A DNA stretch of 64,000 nucleotides, taken from contig OX377201.1 of assembly GCA_947396885.1 (NCBI GenBank), positions 22,421,923-22,485,922 of the forward strand, given 5' to 3'. Source of the stretch: Heligmosomoides polygyrus polygyrus. Lineage: Eukaryota > Nematoda > Chromadorea > Rhabditida > Heligmosomidae. The notes beneath the pieces are model-generated. The model had not been told where the DNA came from, did no database searches, and was given only the letters and a program-made list of their open reading frames with translations. This document shows, one piece after another, positions 10,715 to 22,700 of this stretch. Position numbers and translations under genes: made by a program. Positions within the stretch are counted from its first letter, which is position 1; every line of letters begins with the position of its first letter.

Positions 10715-13700
10715 GTATGAATAAGTGTTCGACTTAAAAGATTCGCAATAACAGCGCCATGCTCTCGTCGCATACTTCACACTATATATCTTATTGACGG
10801 CTTAAGAGCAACCTATTTGAATCTGGAATGTGGAGAAGAACGTTCTTTGATAGGTGGGAAGTTCCTAGCAAATAAAGGTTTTGCTTTCGATCAAATGAAA
10901 GTCGCCGCGTGCTAAGTGAGCGCATGGCGCGATCTTTCCGCATGCTACACTTGACAACTGCATTTCATTATAAATTTAAAAAAAAAAGATATAATTTTTT
11001 CCTTAAATCGAAAATTTATCGTGACCTTCTTAAAGAGTGCCTAGTTCGATTTGGAATACGTTCGTTTTGATTTGGAAGGTGTTCAGTCTGATTCCAAAAC
11101 TACAGTTTGAGAGGGTACGTTTTGGCTTGAGAAGAAAACGGTTTTTCTAACTTTTCATTTAAAATAACATTACGCAACTATTTTTTTAACGAAATTTATC
11201 GAAAATTTACAATGACCAGAATTTGACGCCCACACGTCATTGGGAATGCCAGTATTGGACACTGATGACGATACGTGTGCGCTACTCTCCACTTGTTGGT
11301 CTTATGGTAAATTCAGGCAATCGCTACCAAGTTGCCATGAGCTTCCTTTGGTGACCCCCCCCCCCCCCCGGGCGACTTTGGTCCGGCCAACAGTATATTT
11401 ATTGGCGTCCGGTAGCAGTTGAAAGCTACCCATATTTACCCTTACAAGAGTTCCTTTGCTTTCAGGTTGTCGTGCCGACCGGAAAGTCGCTCCGTTATCG
11501 CTGCAGTGTTGAAGGCTGTCCCGTCACCCGGAACTTCTCCTTCTTCTCGATTTACGATCATCTCGCAGGTCACTTTGCGAAGACTCAAGGGTAATGCTTC
11601 CTTCGACGCACGCTTTTTTTGCGTTTGCAGAGAATTACAACATCGCTTTGTTCAGGAATCCTCATCACTACCACTATCAGTGTACGTCATGTGGATTGTT
11701 CTTCTTCTTTCTGGGGATGACTGAAACTTGTGCCTGTAGAGAGAAGACGAACGACGTGAGTTCATCAGGGCAGTATTCGTAAATGTTTGTCACGGGATGA
11801 CATGTGCGTTTTTAGAGGATCAAACTGCTCGGAGATGACCTCTCCAGTGTTGCAGTCCGAAGGGAGAACTCGTTCATCTTTTTCATGAAGCGCCATATGG
11901 TCCCGGTTTTCGTTCAAGACGCAGTGCCGCCACACCATAGAACAGAGAACAAGCAGGCCAAAGACAGAAGGAAGGCTGCGCCGGGCACGCCGCATGATAA
12001 CGCCTCTCGGAGGACTCCACAGCCTTCTGCTAGCCACGAAGAGAACACTTCACGGAGGACTCCACAGCCTTCTGCTAGCCACGAAGAGAACACTTCTCGG
12101 AGGACTCCACAGCCTTCTGCTAGCCACGAAGAGAACACCTCTCGAAGGACTCCACGGCCTTCTGCTAGCCACGAGGCTGACACCTCTCGAAGAACTCCAC
12201 GGCCTTCTGCTAGCCGTGAAGAGAGCACCTCTCGGAGAACTTCACAGCAGTCCGCTAGCTATGAATGTGAGCGCTGTTTGTAGATCTATAGCATTTAGTG
12301 GTGGTCAACGTTGTCGGTAAGGGAGCGGTTAGGGTGCATGCGGCGCGCGACGCAACGCAACGATACGCTCGCATATCGATCGTGCGACGCGATGAATCGC
12401 TATGGGAGCTTATCATTACATGGCGCGCACATACATACTAAACGATCCCCAAGGCCTCATTTATACCTCGTCGCCAAGCGGCATTGAGTCCAAATTGGTC
12501 GACCGCGTCACCCAGCGTCCACTCCATCCGGTCGTAATGATTCGCATGAACACGCGATCAATCGCACCACTCAGCGTCCCTCTCGAAATTGGCGCGATGC
12601 GATTGATTGCGGAGGATTGAGACGCGGTATTGCACTCGTCGTTAAACGTGCTCCGGAACAAAGTGCGGACGAGTTTCCGGACGAGTCTCTGGGCGCGGCG
12701 GGAGTCTCAAACCGCACTCTCTTTCTCTGCCGCGGTCAGAGACGCAAAGAGAAGCGAAGAGAGGGTTGTGTCGCTTCAGTCGTAACGTAGTGAACATTAC
12801 TCAGGGCTTTCTAGCGCTGCCGACTTAGTCCCAATTCGCTCGTCGGTTTTCTTCGACGTCCCAATTACCAATAGATCTACCAAGGAAATCAAGGGAAAGT
12901 GTCTGCAATTGTTAAGATATGAAGAAAATGAAAGGTGGACACAATCAAGAAAAACGGACGGTAACGGTTTTTTATATGTCTAAAATAGAAGCGAGGCAAG
13001 AGGTTACTGAGCATTTCGAAAAAATTAAGGGACACATTGACATTTTTTTCGTTTTCTCACGTGGTTAGAGTCGGGTAATCGAAATCATTATGGTTCAGGT
13101 CGTTCTATTGGTCCTGGAACTCTAGTACGCGGCCCTCAATTTCTGCTTTCTTTGCGCTAAACATAAGTGTTCAAAGGAGTAAAAAAATGTATTGAGGGAG
13201 GGTTTTACACGGCTCAGCATTGGAGCATTGGTCGCCGGATCAGCTGCTGACACTAATTGAACTACGACGAACCATTCCGAAACCGTATTGGGGAACCAGT
13301 TTGCACCGTTGCAACGTACCGACCTCATACTCCCGTCGCATGCCGAGAAACAAGTACTTCTTCGTACATATCAACCGGAAATGTAATGGTGAGACATCAA
13401 ATCAGCATTAGTTCGTTAGCTTGACTTCTCCGTTATTCGAATGCTCTGCCCTAACGTTCCTCTCATCAGTAATAGTGTGGCTAAATTTACACCTGTAAGC
13501 TTTACGATAACGGTAAGTGTTCCATCTTGGATCCCTCTCTCTGCGTCTCTGACAGCGGCAGAGAAGCAAAAACGCGATTTGAAACTCCCGCCGCGCCCGA
13601 GAAGTCGAACTCATCCGCACTTTGTTCCGGAGTACGTTTAACGACGAGTCGGTATTGCTACCCCAGTTGTCTTTTGCCGTGGACCCGAAGAGATGTGCAC

Positions 13701-16700
13701 AATTAAGGGCTGGGCACACTCAGCATCGTTGACGCAGCTTCAATGATGAAAGATAGGGCAGAGACGCAGAGTGCGTGCCTCTGCGTCAGAAGTGGCGGCG
13801 CGCTTGGCACACTTCGCTTCACATTTGGCGCGCGGCGTCAGCGCGCCAATACTGGCTTCAGCAGCTTCACGGAATGAGCTCGGTCATTCCGTGAGGCCTA
13901 TGTCATACCATCGCTCACCCCGAGCGACGCCTAATGATATGCTCCCATATCGATCGGGCGGCGCGATGGGAGCGATATGGGTGCATATCATTAGGCGTCG
14001 CTCGGGGTGAGCGATGGTATGACACATGCCTGAAGCTGCGTCGTCGAGCGTCGCCCCGCCCCATTTTTGACGCGCAAAAGCCGACGCCGGGTGTGCCCAG
14101 CCGTTTAGGCCCCGTTTATACTTTCGACGCCGAACGATGCGATGGCATGTATAGTGGCTAAATTGATCGATCGCGACGTGTGTGCAAGCACGCAATTGTG
14201 CATAATCGCGTGACCGCGTCGGCGTCTGGTCGGAGTGCTGATTGTCGTCGGAAGCAAGTTGACGCGATGTGACGCATCGCTCAAGTATAAGCTCCTCCTA
14301 AGGCACTTCCTTTCCTGAGGTGTGGGTTAGCGATAACGGGCATGCTTCGTTTCCACTTAAGCTAGCTCTTTCGTCCCTGACGGTTGACGGGTTGTGTCAC
14401 ACGTGTTTGTTATTAAAAAACACCATCTTATATGAGAGCTGCCTTCCAAATCTGTACAGTGCAAAATTCCAAGGCGATTTGTTTAGAAATAGGCGTGCCG
14501 CATCCAACGAGGATCATTAGTGTGTCTTAATATCCTTGGTTTTTTGAGCTTCATGTTTGCATATTCTTCTTCTTAGGAGTGAAGCTCGAAATGGCAAAAT
14601 ATTTATTGACGTTTCGGTCCCGGAGCCCTTCTTTGTAAAAAGCCCAGAGACCCTGCACTTCATTTTTGGCCAAAACTTACCACTCGAGCTCCTTTGCCCT
14701 GCCCTCTTGTCAGTGGAACCTAGGCCCATGATGGGTCGATTGTTGTTATTATTTGTAAAAGCGACAGAATGTCATGATCTTCTCTGTCCAAAAACTCTGT
14801 CTTAACTTTGAAGTAATAGAAAAACGGTCGAGAGGGCGCCAGATGGAGCGCTGGTCTGGTACGTACGTTACACATGGATTTGAAGGTTGCTGGTGTTCAC
14901 CCTGATCTAGCGCTGGATGGGGAAGGTGGCGTCATGACACCAGCATAGTGGACTCCGCTACGTAGCGGGACAGACGCTGAAGAAAAGGAAGATTTTTAAG
15001 GCATCAGACTTTTTTAGACCTGAAAAAAGGTCTTAAGGCCTGGAACGTCGATAAATATTCTGTTATTTCGAGCTTCACTCATAAGAAGAAGAATATGAGT
15101 AATATGTTGTTGTATTTCATCTCCACCTTTTGGTAGGGCGTAATGCACATAAACGCTCTCTAATCGCTTTGTGATCCTGTTTCACAGTTAAACTCGTAGA
15201 GACTTCCATTTTATTTGGATACGTGTTTGTTGACCCAATTAAGTGGTTTTGAAGCACGAAGAAACAGAATGCTAATGATATCAATCAATCAGTCAATCAA
15301 TCAATCAATATCTCCGATGGATTGATTGACAGCCAACACGTACTTGTTCGCTGGAGTTTCATCGTTTTGCAAGTCAGGTGTAATCAAGTCGTAAAGATAA
15401 AGATAAGGGTAGAGCTGTGTAACGTCGTGTAATTAGACCACTTCGAGGATTCCACCTCCCTCAGAAAGTGTTAACATCCTATTTATCGGTGGATTTTAAC
15501 TTTTGGCTGAAGCCGGCGAATCCTTCAATTTCCTCGGTGTGGATCGTTCCCACAGCGCTCTGCGAAGGAGCAGCTCTTGCTGTCGTCACAATGTCGGAGA
15601 GAGTCAGGATACGTGGAGTATCGCTAAGCGGGTTAATTATCGCCGACAATTTATCCTTTTTGCTGATATGTACACAAAAATCTACGCTAGAGGAGTAGGC
15701 CTGCAAAGAAGGGCACAACTTGAATCTGTCAGAGTCGCTACCTTCAAACGTCGGGGCTGCGATGAAGTGAAGGAGGTGTGATGCATTTCAAATGAGATTC
15801 ACTAAAGCCAGCCTTTGTCCTCTAGGTGCTTCTCATGTTGCAAATGATAAACCTGTGCGAAGTCTAAGCTGGCTGTGAACTATTTCGTCCTTGTCTCGTC
15901 AGCTCGTCGGACTTGCTCTTATTCCTCTTTATCTCATGTCATCCTAGTTTTTATATGTTTGGCCGCCCTATGCTCTTCTCCGCAGACGCAAAGGAAAGCG
16001 CAATTCGATCCGAATTGCAGGTCGGCTGGAACTTGAAGTCTAGTTGCCCTTCTCGTGATGTGTCCGCAATCCTACTAAGGCTATTGAGTTAGCGACGACT
16101 TTTCCGTATCGTCATGAAAGGTGTTAGTTCATAATGCGAGCGGTATGGTTCATCTCACACAGAGTTACTGGTACCTACCTCGCTTACATCACGACTCAAT
16201 GCGGGCGATGAAGGGGCTGTGCCGGAAACGGAGGATCCATGGGTCCCGCGACGAATGCCTGTCATACGGTATGAAAAACGTCAAATTCCGCGAAGGACTC
16301 GTCACTACTTCGGTAGCTATAGTCACGTGCGTTGGTAGCTGCCACAGAACAGAAAGTGCTAGAGACGTTGGAATGCGGACAACGAATTACGTGTCGAAAA
16401 GTTAGCCGAGTCGTTACTTTGTGCAGGTGTAAGGGACGATGCTGCTGAGAGGCATTGTGTCCGCGCCACCGTGACGAGACATCTTAACACTGAAAAAGTT
16501 GCCATGAACTATGTTCTGGAGTTACTTCCTTTGCCTTGCTGGATCTTCTATGATAGGAGAGGGAGGAGGAGCGTGGTGATTTACGTCTTCATTCCTGTCT
16601 CGCTGCTCGTGACCGCGATTGTATTTGTCATATGTTTGAAATATAAGATACCGGGAAAAGAGCCCATATCAACCGCAGTGGTTCAAGGAAGGGCTTGCGA

Positions 16701-19700
16701 TTGATATGGGAATGGTATCACTCACTCGGCATAAATAGCCGGAGACCGAGGAAACAGTGTGTTCATTCTACTGTCCGGTATCTAATAAACGATTGGACTA
16801 AAATAGATTACATCACCAAGGGCGATAACCAAGCTCAGTGAGCAGAACCTCATCACCGGTTCAATTCCCTTCCCCTGAGAACCTATGAGAGCTTCAAGTG
16901 CTGCCCTATTATGCGGGGCTTTCATCAAAGTTTATTGAATGTGGATGTGTGCATGACATGAACAGCGCAATTGGCACTTTGCGCTTGCACCCATCACGCG
17001 GGGGGGGGGGGGGGGGAGGGGTGCAATCCAGATGCGAGTACAAGCCTGCTCAAGTCGCAGTAAATAGGGAAGAAACATAAGGCTAAAGACTTCACTACTA
17101 CCAGCAGATCTATTCATCTGGGACGAGAGGAGTGGGTCCGTGTGGTGGTGTAACGAATTCTAGGCGCGTTTTCAGGGTTCAATGCAGGTGTTTAGTGGAT
17201 GGTGTGGTGAGTTACAAGTGCACCTTAGGTGCAGCAGAGTGGTGCAAAGAAGGGTTGGTCAGTGCAATGGGTGTGAGTCGTCTGTTTATATCTGCAACGG
17301 CAAACAGGAAAGGAATAAATCGCACATGTGGACCTCAGTCGCTGCCGTAAGCGACTACGAGGCCACGAGAGAAGGGGTCGGTGTTTAATGTTGTTTATGT
17401 TATGCCTACGGATAGTGGTGTTAGAACTTTGCCTCATTCATCATGAAGTGATTTCTTTTGGGGTTCTACGTAACTTCATCGCATAGCCGCTTGTTGGATG
17501 GTTCCGCACTACTGACTGGATGACATTTTTGGAGGTTTCGTAATGTTGGACTTGGACTGTGCTTGTATTTGAGGCTTATTCTCTTATAATACGTCTATAC
17601 TTCGACGCTGATCTATGGTGTCGCTCGGCGTCGAGCTATAAACGCATACTTAAGATTACGCGAATACGTTTTATACATATGGTATTTTTTCCGGCAAGCA
17701 GGTGATACCGTACATTTCCGACTTCCTACCTGCTTGAAGTTTGAACAGTTTTCAGGGCGCTAGAAGTATATGATGTTCAATAGCACAATTCTAGCTCGAG
17801 ACTCTATTATGCGGTCCCCTACGATGTATGATGATGGAACGACACGAACGCCAAGGGAACCGGATGATGAGGAGGAGATTAGGTATGTGCTGTTGGATGG
17901 ATTTCAATGGTCGAGGGCTATTTATTGTCCTTTCAGGCCTGCTTACGTTGGAGCGATGCGAAGTAGTGCTAACAGCCGTGTCGGCACTCCTAATCGGGTG
18001 GAAGACGAGGAGCCGTGAGTGATATTTGAGCGTTTATGTATTGTGTCCAATAACTTTCGCGTCGTGGTTTCGGAGCATAGATAAGCCTGGCCTGGAACGA
18101 CTCTTTGCGACACTGTGCTTATTGAAAGGTGTAGTCGGACGAGAACTGGCTTGAAGATGGATGAGTGACCAACTTTGCGTTGCACACTGACTCTTTTACG
18201 AATCTAGGAAATGCCACGGAAGCCCGTGCGATGCCCAGTCCGTCATAGGGCCTGTTCAGGCTTCACAACGGGAGCGACGGCAGAGACGGGAGTGACAGGT
18301 CGAAGGATACGTATCGATCAGTGCCGAGCCGTTGCCTGAGAAAAATCGATAGGTGTGCGTTAGGCCTGGTTTACACTTGCGTCGCCACACGGCGCGGCGT
18401 GATGGTCGCCATAGATATCGATTTTTCGCGCCGCCCGGTCGATATCTATTTCGACTATGGTGCAGCGCCGCGGAGCGGTGCAACTATAAACCAGGGCTTA
18501 GGCTCCTGTCGCTGCCGTCGCGGACTGTGAATAGGCACATAGCTGTAATGGGGTGGGACCATGAACGCTTTCATTTCGGCGTTTTCAGCACGGTGCTGAC
18601 AAGGAATGTGTATGAAGTGTTGACGTTATGGCAGTTGGTGAGAGGTGGGGGGGGGGGGTCACTTTCCTCCGCTGACGTGGACAAGAGCACAGAATTGGCC
18701 GGGGAAATAACTCCGGGGGTGGCCTAACTAGAGCTCCCGTGTCGAAATTGCCTACATCTTAGGCCTCCTTCCCTTGGCAAAATATGGAAACGCGCTGTAT
18801 GTAGCCACGCGCCACGGCATGTTATGGTGGAAGAGCATCATTTTCCACCAAGCGTGCTGGCGGTGTAGTCTAAGTCTTGAAATTCTCCAAAAAGAACCTC
18901 TTACCTAACACAATAAGGCAATTCAGAACACTAGTTGACCGGCATCTCCAAGAGGATTGTTAATAGTTTGTTGCGCTTTTAGAGCTATGGATTTCTGTGT
19001 GTTGCCTGAAGCATTGAATGTTCTGCCATCGTTTACAATATCTGTAGTTACTTTGTAATTGTTTTTGTTTCCCCTTACCTTCGTGGTTATTGACGTACAA
19101 ATAAATGAATAACTTAGTTCGGGAACCCGAATTGGTTAATCGAACATGCGCTGAGAAATGAGAAAGCTGCTTAGGCAGAAATTAGCACGAAAGTTCTGTT
19201 GGAGTTTAGGCTGACAGTAACATTCACAACTGATCTCACTCTGCTTAGCCTGTCCGTTTTTATCGTTTTCTCCCAATTTCTGAGGGTTTTGGGAACCGGA
19301 TGCGCTTCAATGGAATGATGGGTTAATAATAGAGTCAACAAATTCAGGTTGACTCTTCTAACTCAGCCCGCATGTATAGGGCGCTGTCAGACCCTATTAA
19401 AACTGTTGTTCTAAACCAATCGTTACCTCAACGGGAATGCCCTTCTTTTTCACCTGATTGTTTTTAACTCACGGATCTCACTGTCTAGAAGGTCTGCCGT
19501 CCCATGTCTGTGCTGTTACACCTGCGTCTGCTGGTGTTGACTTGTCATAGTATGTCTCGTTGGACGTGGGAACCAAACGTCGATGGAGCTCATTTGATCG
19601 GCAACATGCGGTGTAGGTTGGTCCGAAAGTTTCCGCCGTTTTCACTTGGAGTTCTCTAGGGATCTATTGTGGGGGGAGAGGGGCGCTAAGATGACAGTCA

Positions 19701-22700
19701 ACTCGATGAATGTATCTCCTGCAGTGGAGGGGGCACACATAACTAAAATTTATGTAACCATTTGACTTGGAACTCATGAAGCGGCTTCAAGAAAACAAAA
19801 TAGGACCTAGAGTGACAAAATTCACAAACCAAAAATTACATCCGGATTCACCGCAGTTGTAAACAGAGGTTATGAGCGGTCGCACTGGGGTAGATCCGGT
19901 TATAATACGTCAGGCGACGGTCAGATGCATTTGAATGCGCTTTGCCTCATTTTTGCAACCGTGGCGATTTTTTTTTGTTTGTTTGTTCGCTTGTTTGTTT
20001 TTTGGGTCCTATTTCGTCCTCTTGAAGTCACTACGTGACTCTTGAGCCAAATGGTTACATAATTTTTAGTTGTCAGTTTGTGTATACTGTGCCACACGAG
20101 GTTTTTAGGTGGATCCTTTCTCGCAGGGCCTGACGTGTTTCGACTTCACGTCGTCTTCAGAGGCCAATTGGATCCACCGCAGGGGCCGATTCGCCCACGT
20201 AAGTTGACCAGTAGATGAGAATTCGCCCTCTGAAGACGACGTGAAGTCGAAACGCGTCAGGCCCTGCGAGAAAGGATCCACCTAAAAACCTCGTGTAGCA
20301 CAGAATACACAAACTCACAACTCACAACAACGCCGCGGTTTCAAGAATAGAGAAGTTTGAAATAATTTTTAGTTATCTGTCCCATCTCCCACCCCCCCCC
20401 CCCCTCCCGACTAGGATAGATCCAAGTCGAGTATCCCACGACACGACACATTTCCTGAGTCCGCGTAGTCTCGTATCATCTATCATCATCGTATCATCTG
20501 GCAGTATTTAAAGCTTTGGAACAAATTCAAAGGAAGCGACGGAGGGGCCAAATAGCGCATGCTCCATTCCGACTAAGATAGATCCGTTCGTTAGTCCTTA
20601 TTCTTCCTGGAGGATACTATACTAGCGAGGAGGGAGTGGAGTGACCTTGTAATATTCCATTAACGTGGAACTAGACAAGTTTGACACATTATCTCCACGA
20701 AGGTTGCATATGGAAGATATTAACTTTCGTAAAAAAAAACCGCGGATAGCATGTAGGAAGTGTGCACCACCCTAACCCGCATTCCGCCTAGTTTCCTTGC
20801 TGTGGAGCCTTTCCAAGAAATTTTAGCTATCAACATCTTGGGTGTCAACTTTAGCAAGAAATCGATAATAGCGACAGTTATTGTTTATCTTTCTGAGGAC
20901 TCATAGGCTACCTTTTCCGCAAATTCTCACAGCAAGTGGCCAACACTCGGAAAGCCGATGTTATCGATCGATATTACCTGGTGATATTGTTTGCTCTTCT
21001 GAAGCCTTTCCACAGACCATCTATCTTACTCACGTTATTCCTTTGAAGCTCGATAGGCGCAAATAGGCCCGAAGGAGACCACCTTGAAGGGCAACCTTAT
21101 ACAACGTTTTCTGCTACACCAAATGAAAATTTTAATGTAGCTTCGGTGTGTTCTACTCCTGTGATGAACTGAGCTAGGCCATTTCTGATGTACCAGGCTC
21201 TCCAATAATTCTTGTCCGAAAATTTCACCTTTTTTTTTCAACTTTATTGAAAAACAAGTCTAATCAACAATATAATCATCACAGTTATCCACAACAGTGG
21301 CCCATCGATTGGGCAGGTCGCTGATGCCCTTCACCCAGAACTCCGGGGGCTGCGACTCGGGGGCGAGGTCCGGGGAATACGGCGGATGGGCAACCGTCTT
21401 CCAGCCGAGCGTCGCCAACTTCTGTTGGGTCTCCTTCGCCACGTGAGGGCGCGCGTTGTCGTGCAGCAGGTGGACCGAGGCCCGTCGGGGACGCCTTTCT
21501 CGGATGGCGGCGGCTAGTTTCTCGAGCTGATCGGTGTAGATGGAGGCGGTGACCATCCTGCCTTGCGGGAGCAGCTCGAAGTACAGCATGCCCTTGGCGT
21601 CCCACCAGCAGCAGAGCATGATCTTCAGCGGGTGTTCCCTGTCCTCGAGGCTCGTGTCGCCGCTCTCGAAATGACTGAACCAGCGCCTGACTGTGCGTTG
21701 GGACACTGCATCCTCCTTGCACGCTCTGCAGATGTTGGCGACCGCGGTGCCCGAGTCGTTGCCCAGCAGCCACACGTAGTACACGAACGTACGAATTCGA
21801 CCTTGGTCCATTTTAGCTTTACTGGTAGCTAGACGCGGCGACTGCGCCTTATATACCCCTAGCGTGGAACTCTGGAGAACCTTCTAGAAGGTTTTTGCAC
21901 TTGCCTGATATTATAACACTTCTAAGGAAAATTATAGATTTTTGAAAATTTTCGGACAGGAATTATTGGACAGCCTGGTAATTTGGCACACATATGCGTT
22001 CTTCATCTGCATTTAGAAATCTCTCCTGCCGCCACTTTTTGTCTGAAACACAAGATGACTGTCTCAGCCAATATTTATAGTAGGGTTATTAGCTTTAAAG
22101 GGGAATTCTGGAAGTAACATCTGTACCGTCTTTGAATCATAGCGGCATCCGAGTTATTAATATCTATGAAGTCAGGGACAGCTCGGTTTCTTGCCGTATA
22201 TTGCTTTACTACTTCTTGTGAATGAAGGAATGGTTAAGTAAACCGTTTAGCTGACGTTATTGGTGCTTTTTCAGCGCAACCGTCTATCAAGATAACCAAT
22301 CGAACAGGTCAAATACATCGACATTGTTCGCGGCTGACACGAGTAGTTCGCAGCAGCCATTCCAGCCATCTTTGTTTGCGAACAAACAGTGCAGCAATCC
22401 TTTTAATTTTTTCAAGCCATCTGCGTCTCAGAGCAGCAACAGGCAAGAAGGTGGGGTGATCAACGTTGTGTTTTTGGATATTTCTGTTTCAGTGCAACAA
22501 AGAGAGTTGTTCCAGGTTCTCGTCAAGAGTCTGGTCAAACCCCTACGAGCAATGCTGAAGACCGTTCTCAGGAGTCAAACCGATCTCAGTCTAGTAGTAG
22601 CACAGAAGCGGATCGTCCTCCTCCACATGACCTGCCGCCACCTCCGCCGCCTGTAGAATCTGTTCAACCACCAGCGCCCAGTCCGGTGCCGCCACGTCCC

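Noticed and set aside
11914..12228. 104-codon - strand frame with a repeated SSWLAEGCGVLREVF-type unit
   Set aside because: It is the complement of the 45-bp repeat in exon 5; splice phase supports the + reading.
16471..16704. 77-codon + frame with one predicted membrane segment
   Set aside because: No splice-leader or 3' splice site at the start, no family similarity that I recognise, and hydrophobic stretches are common in AT-rich intron frames.
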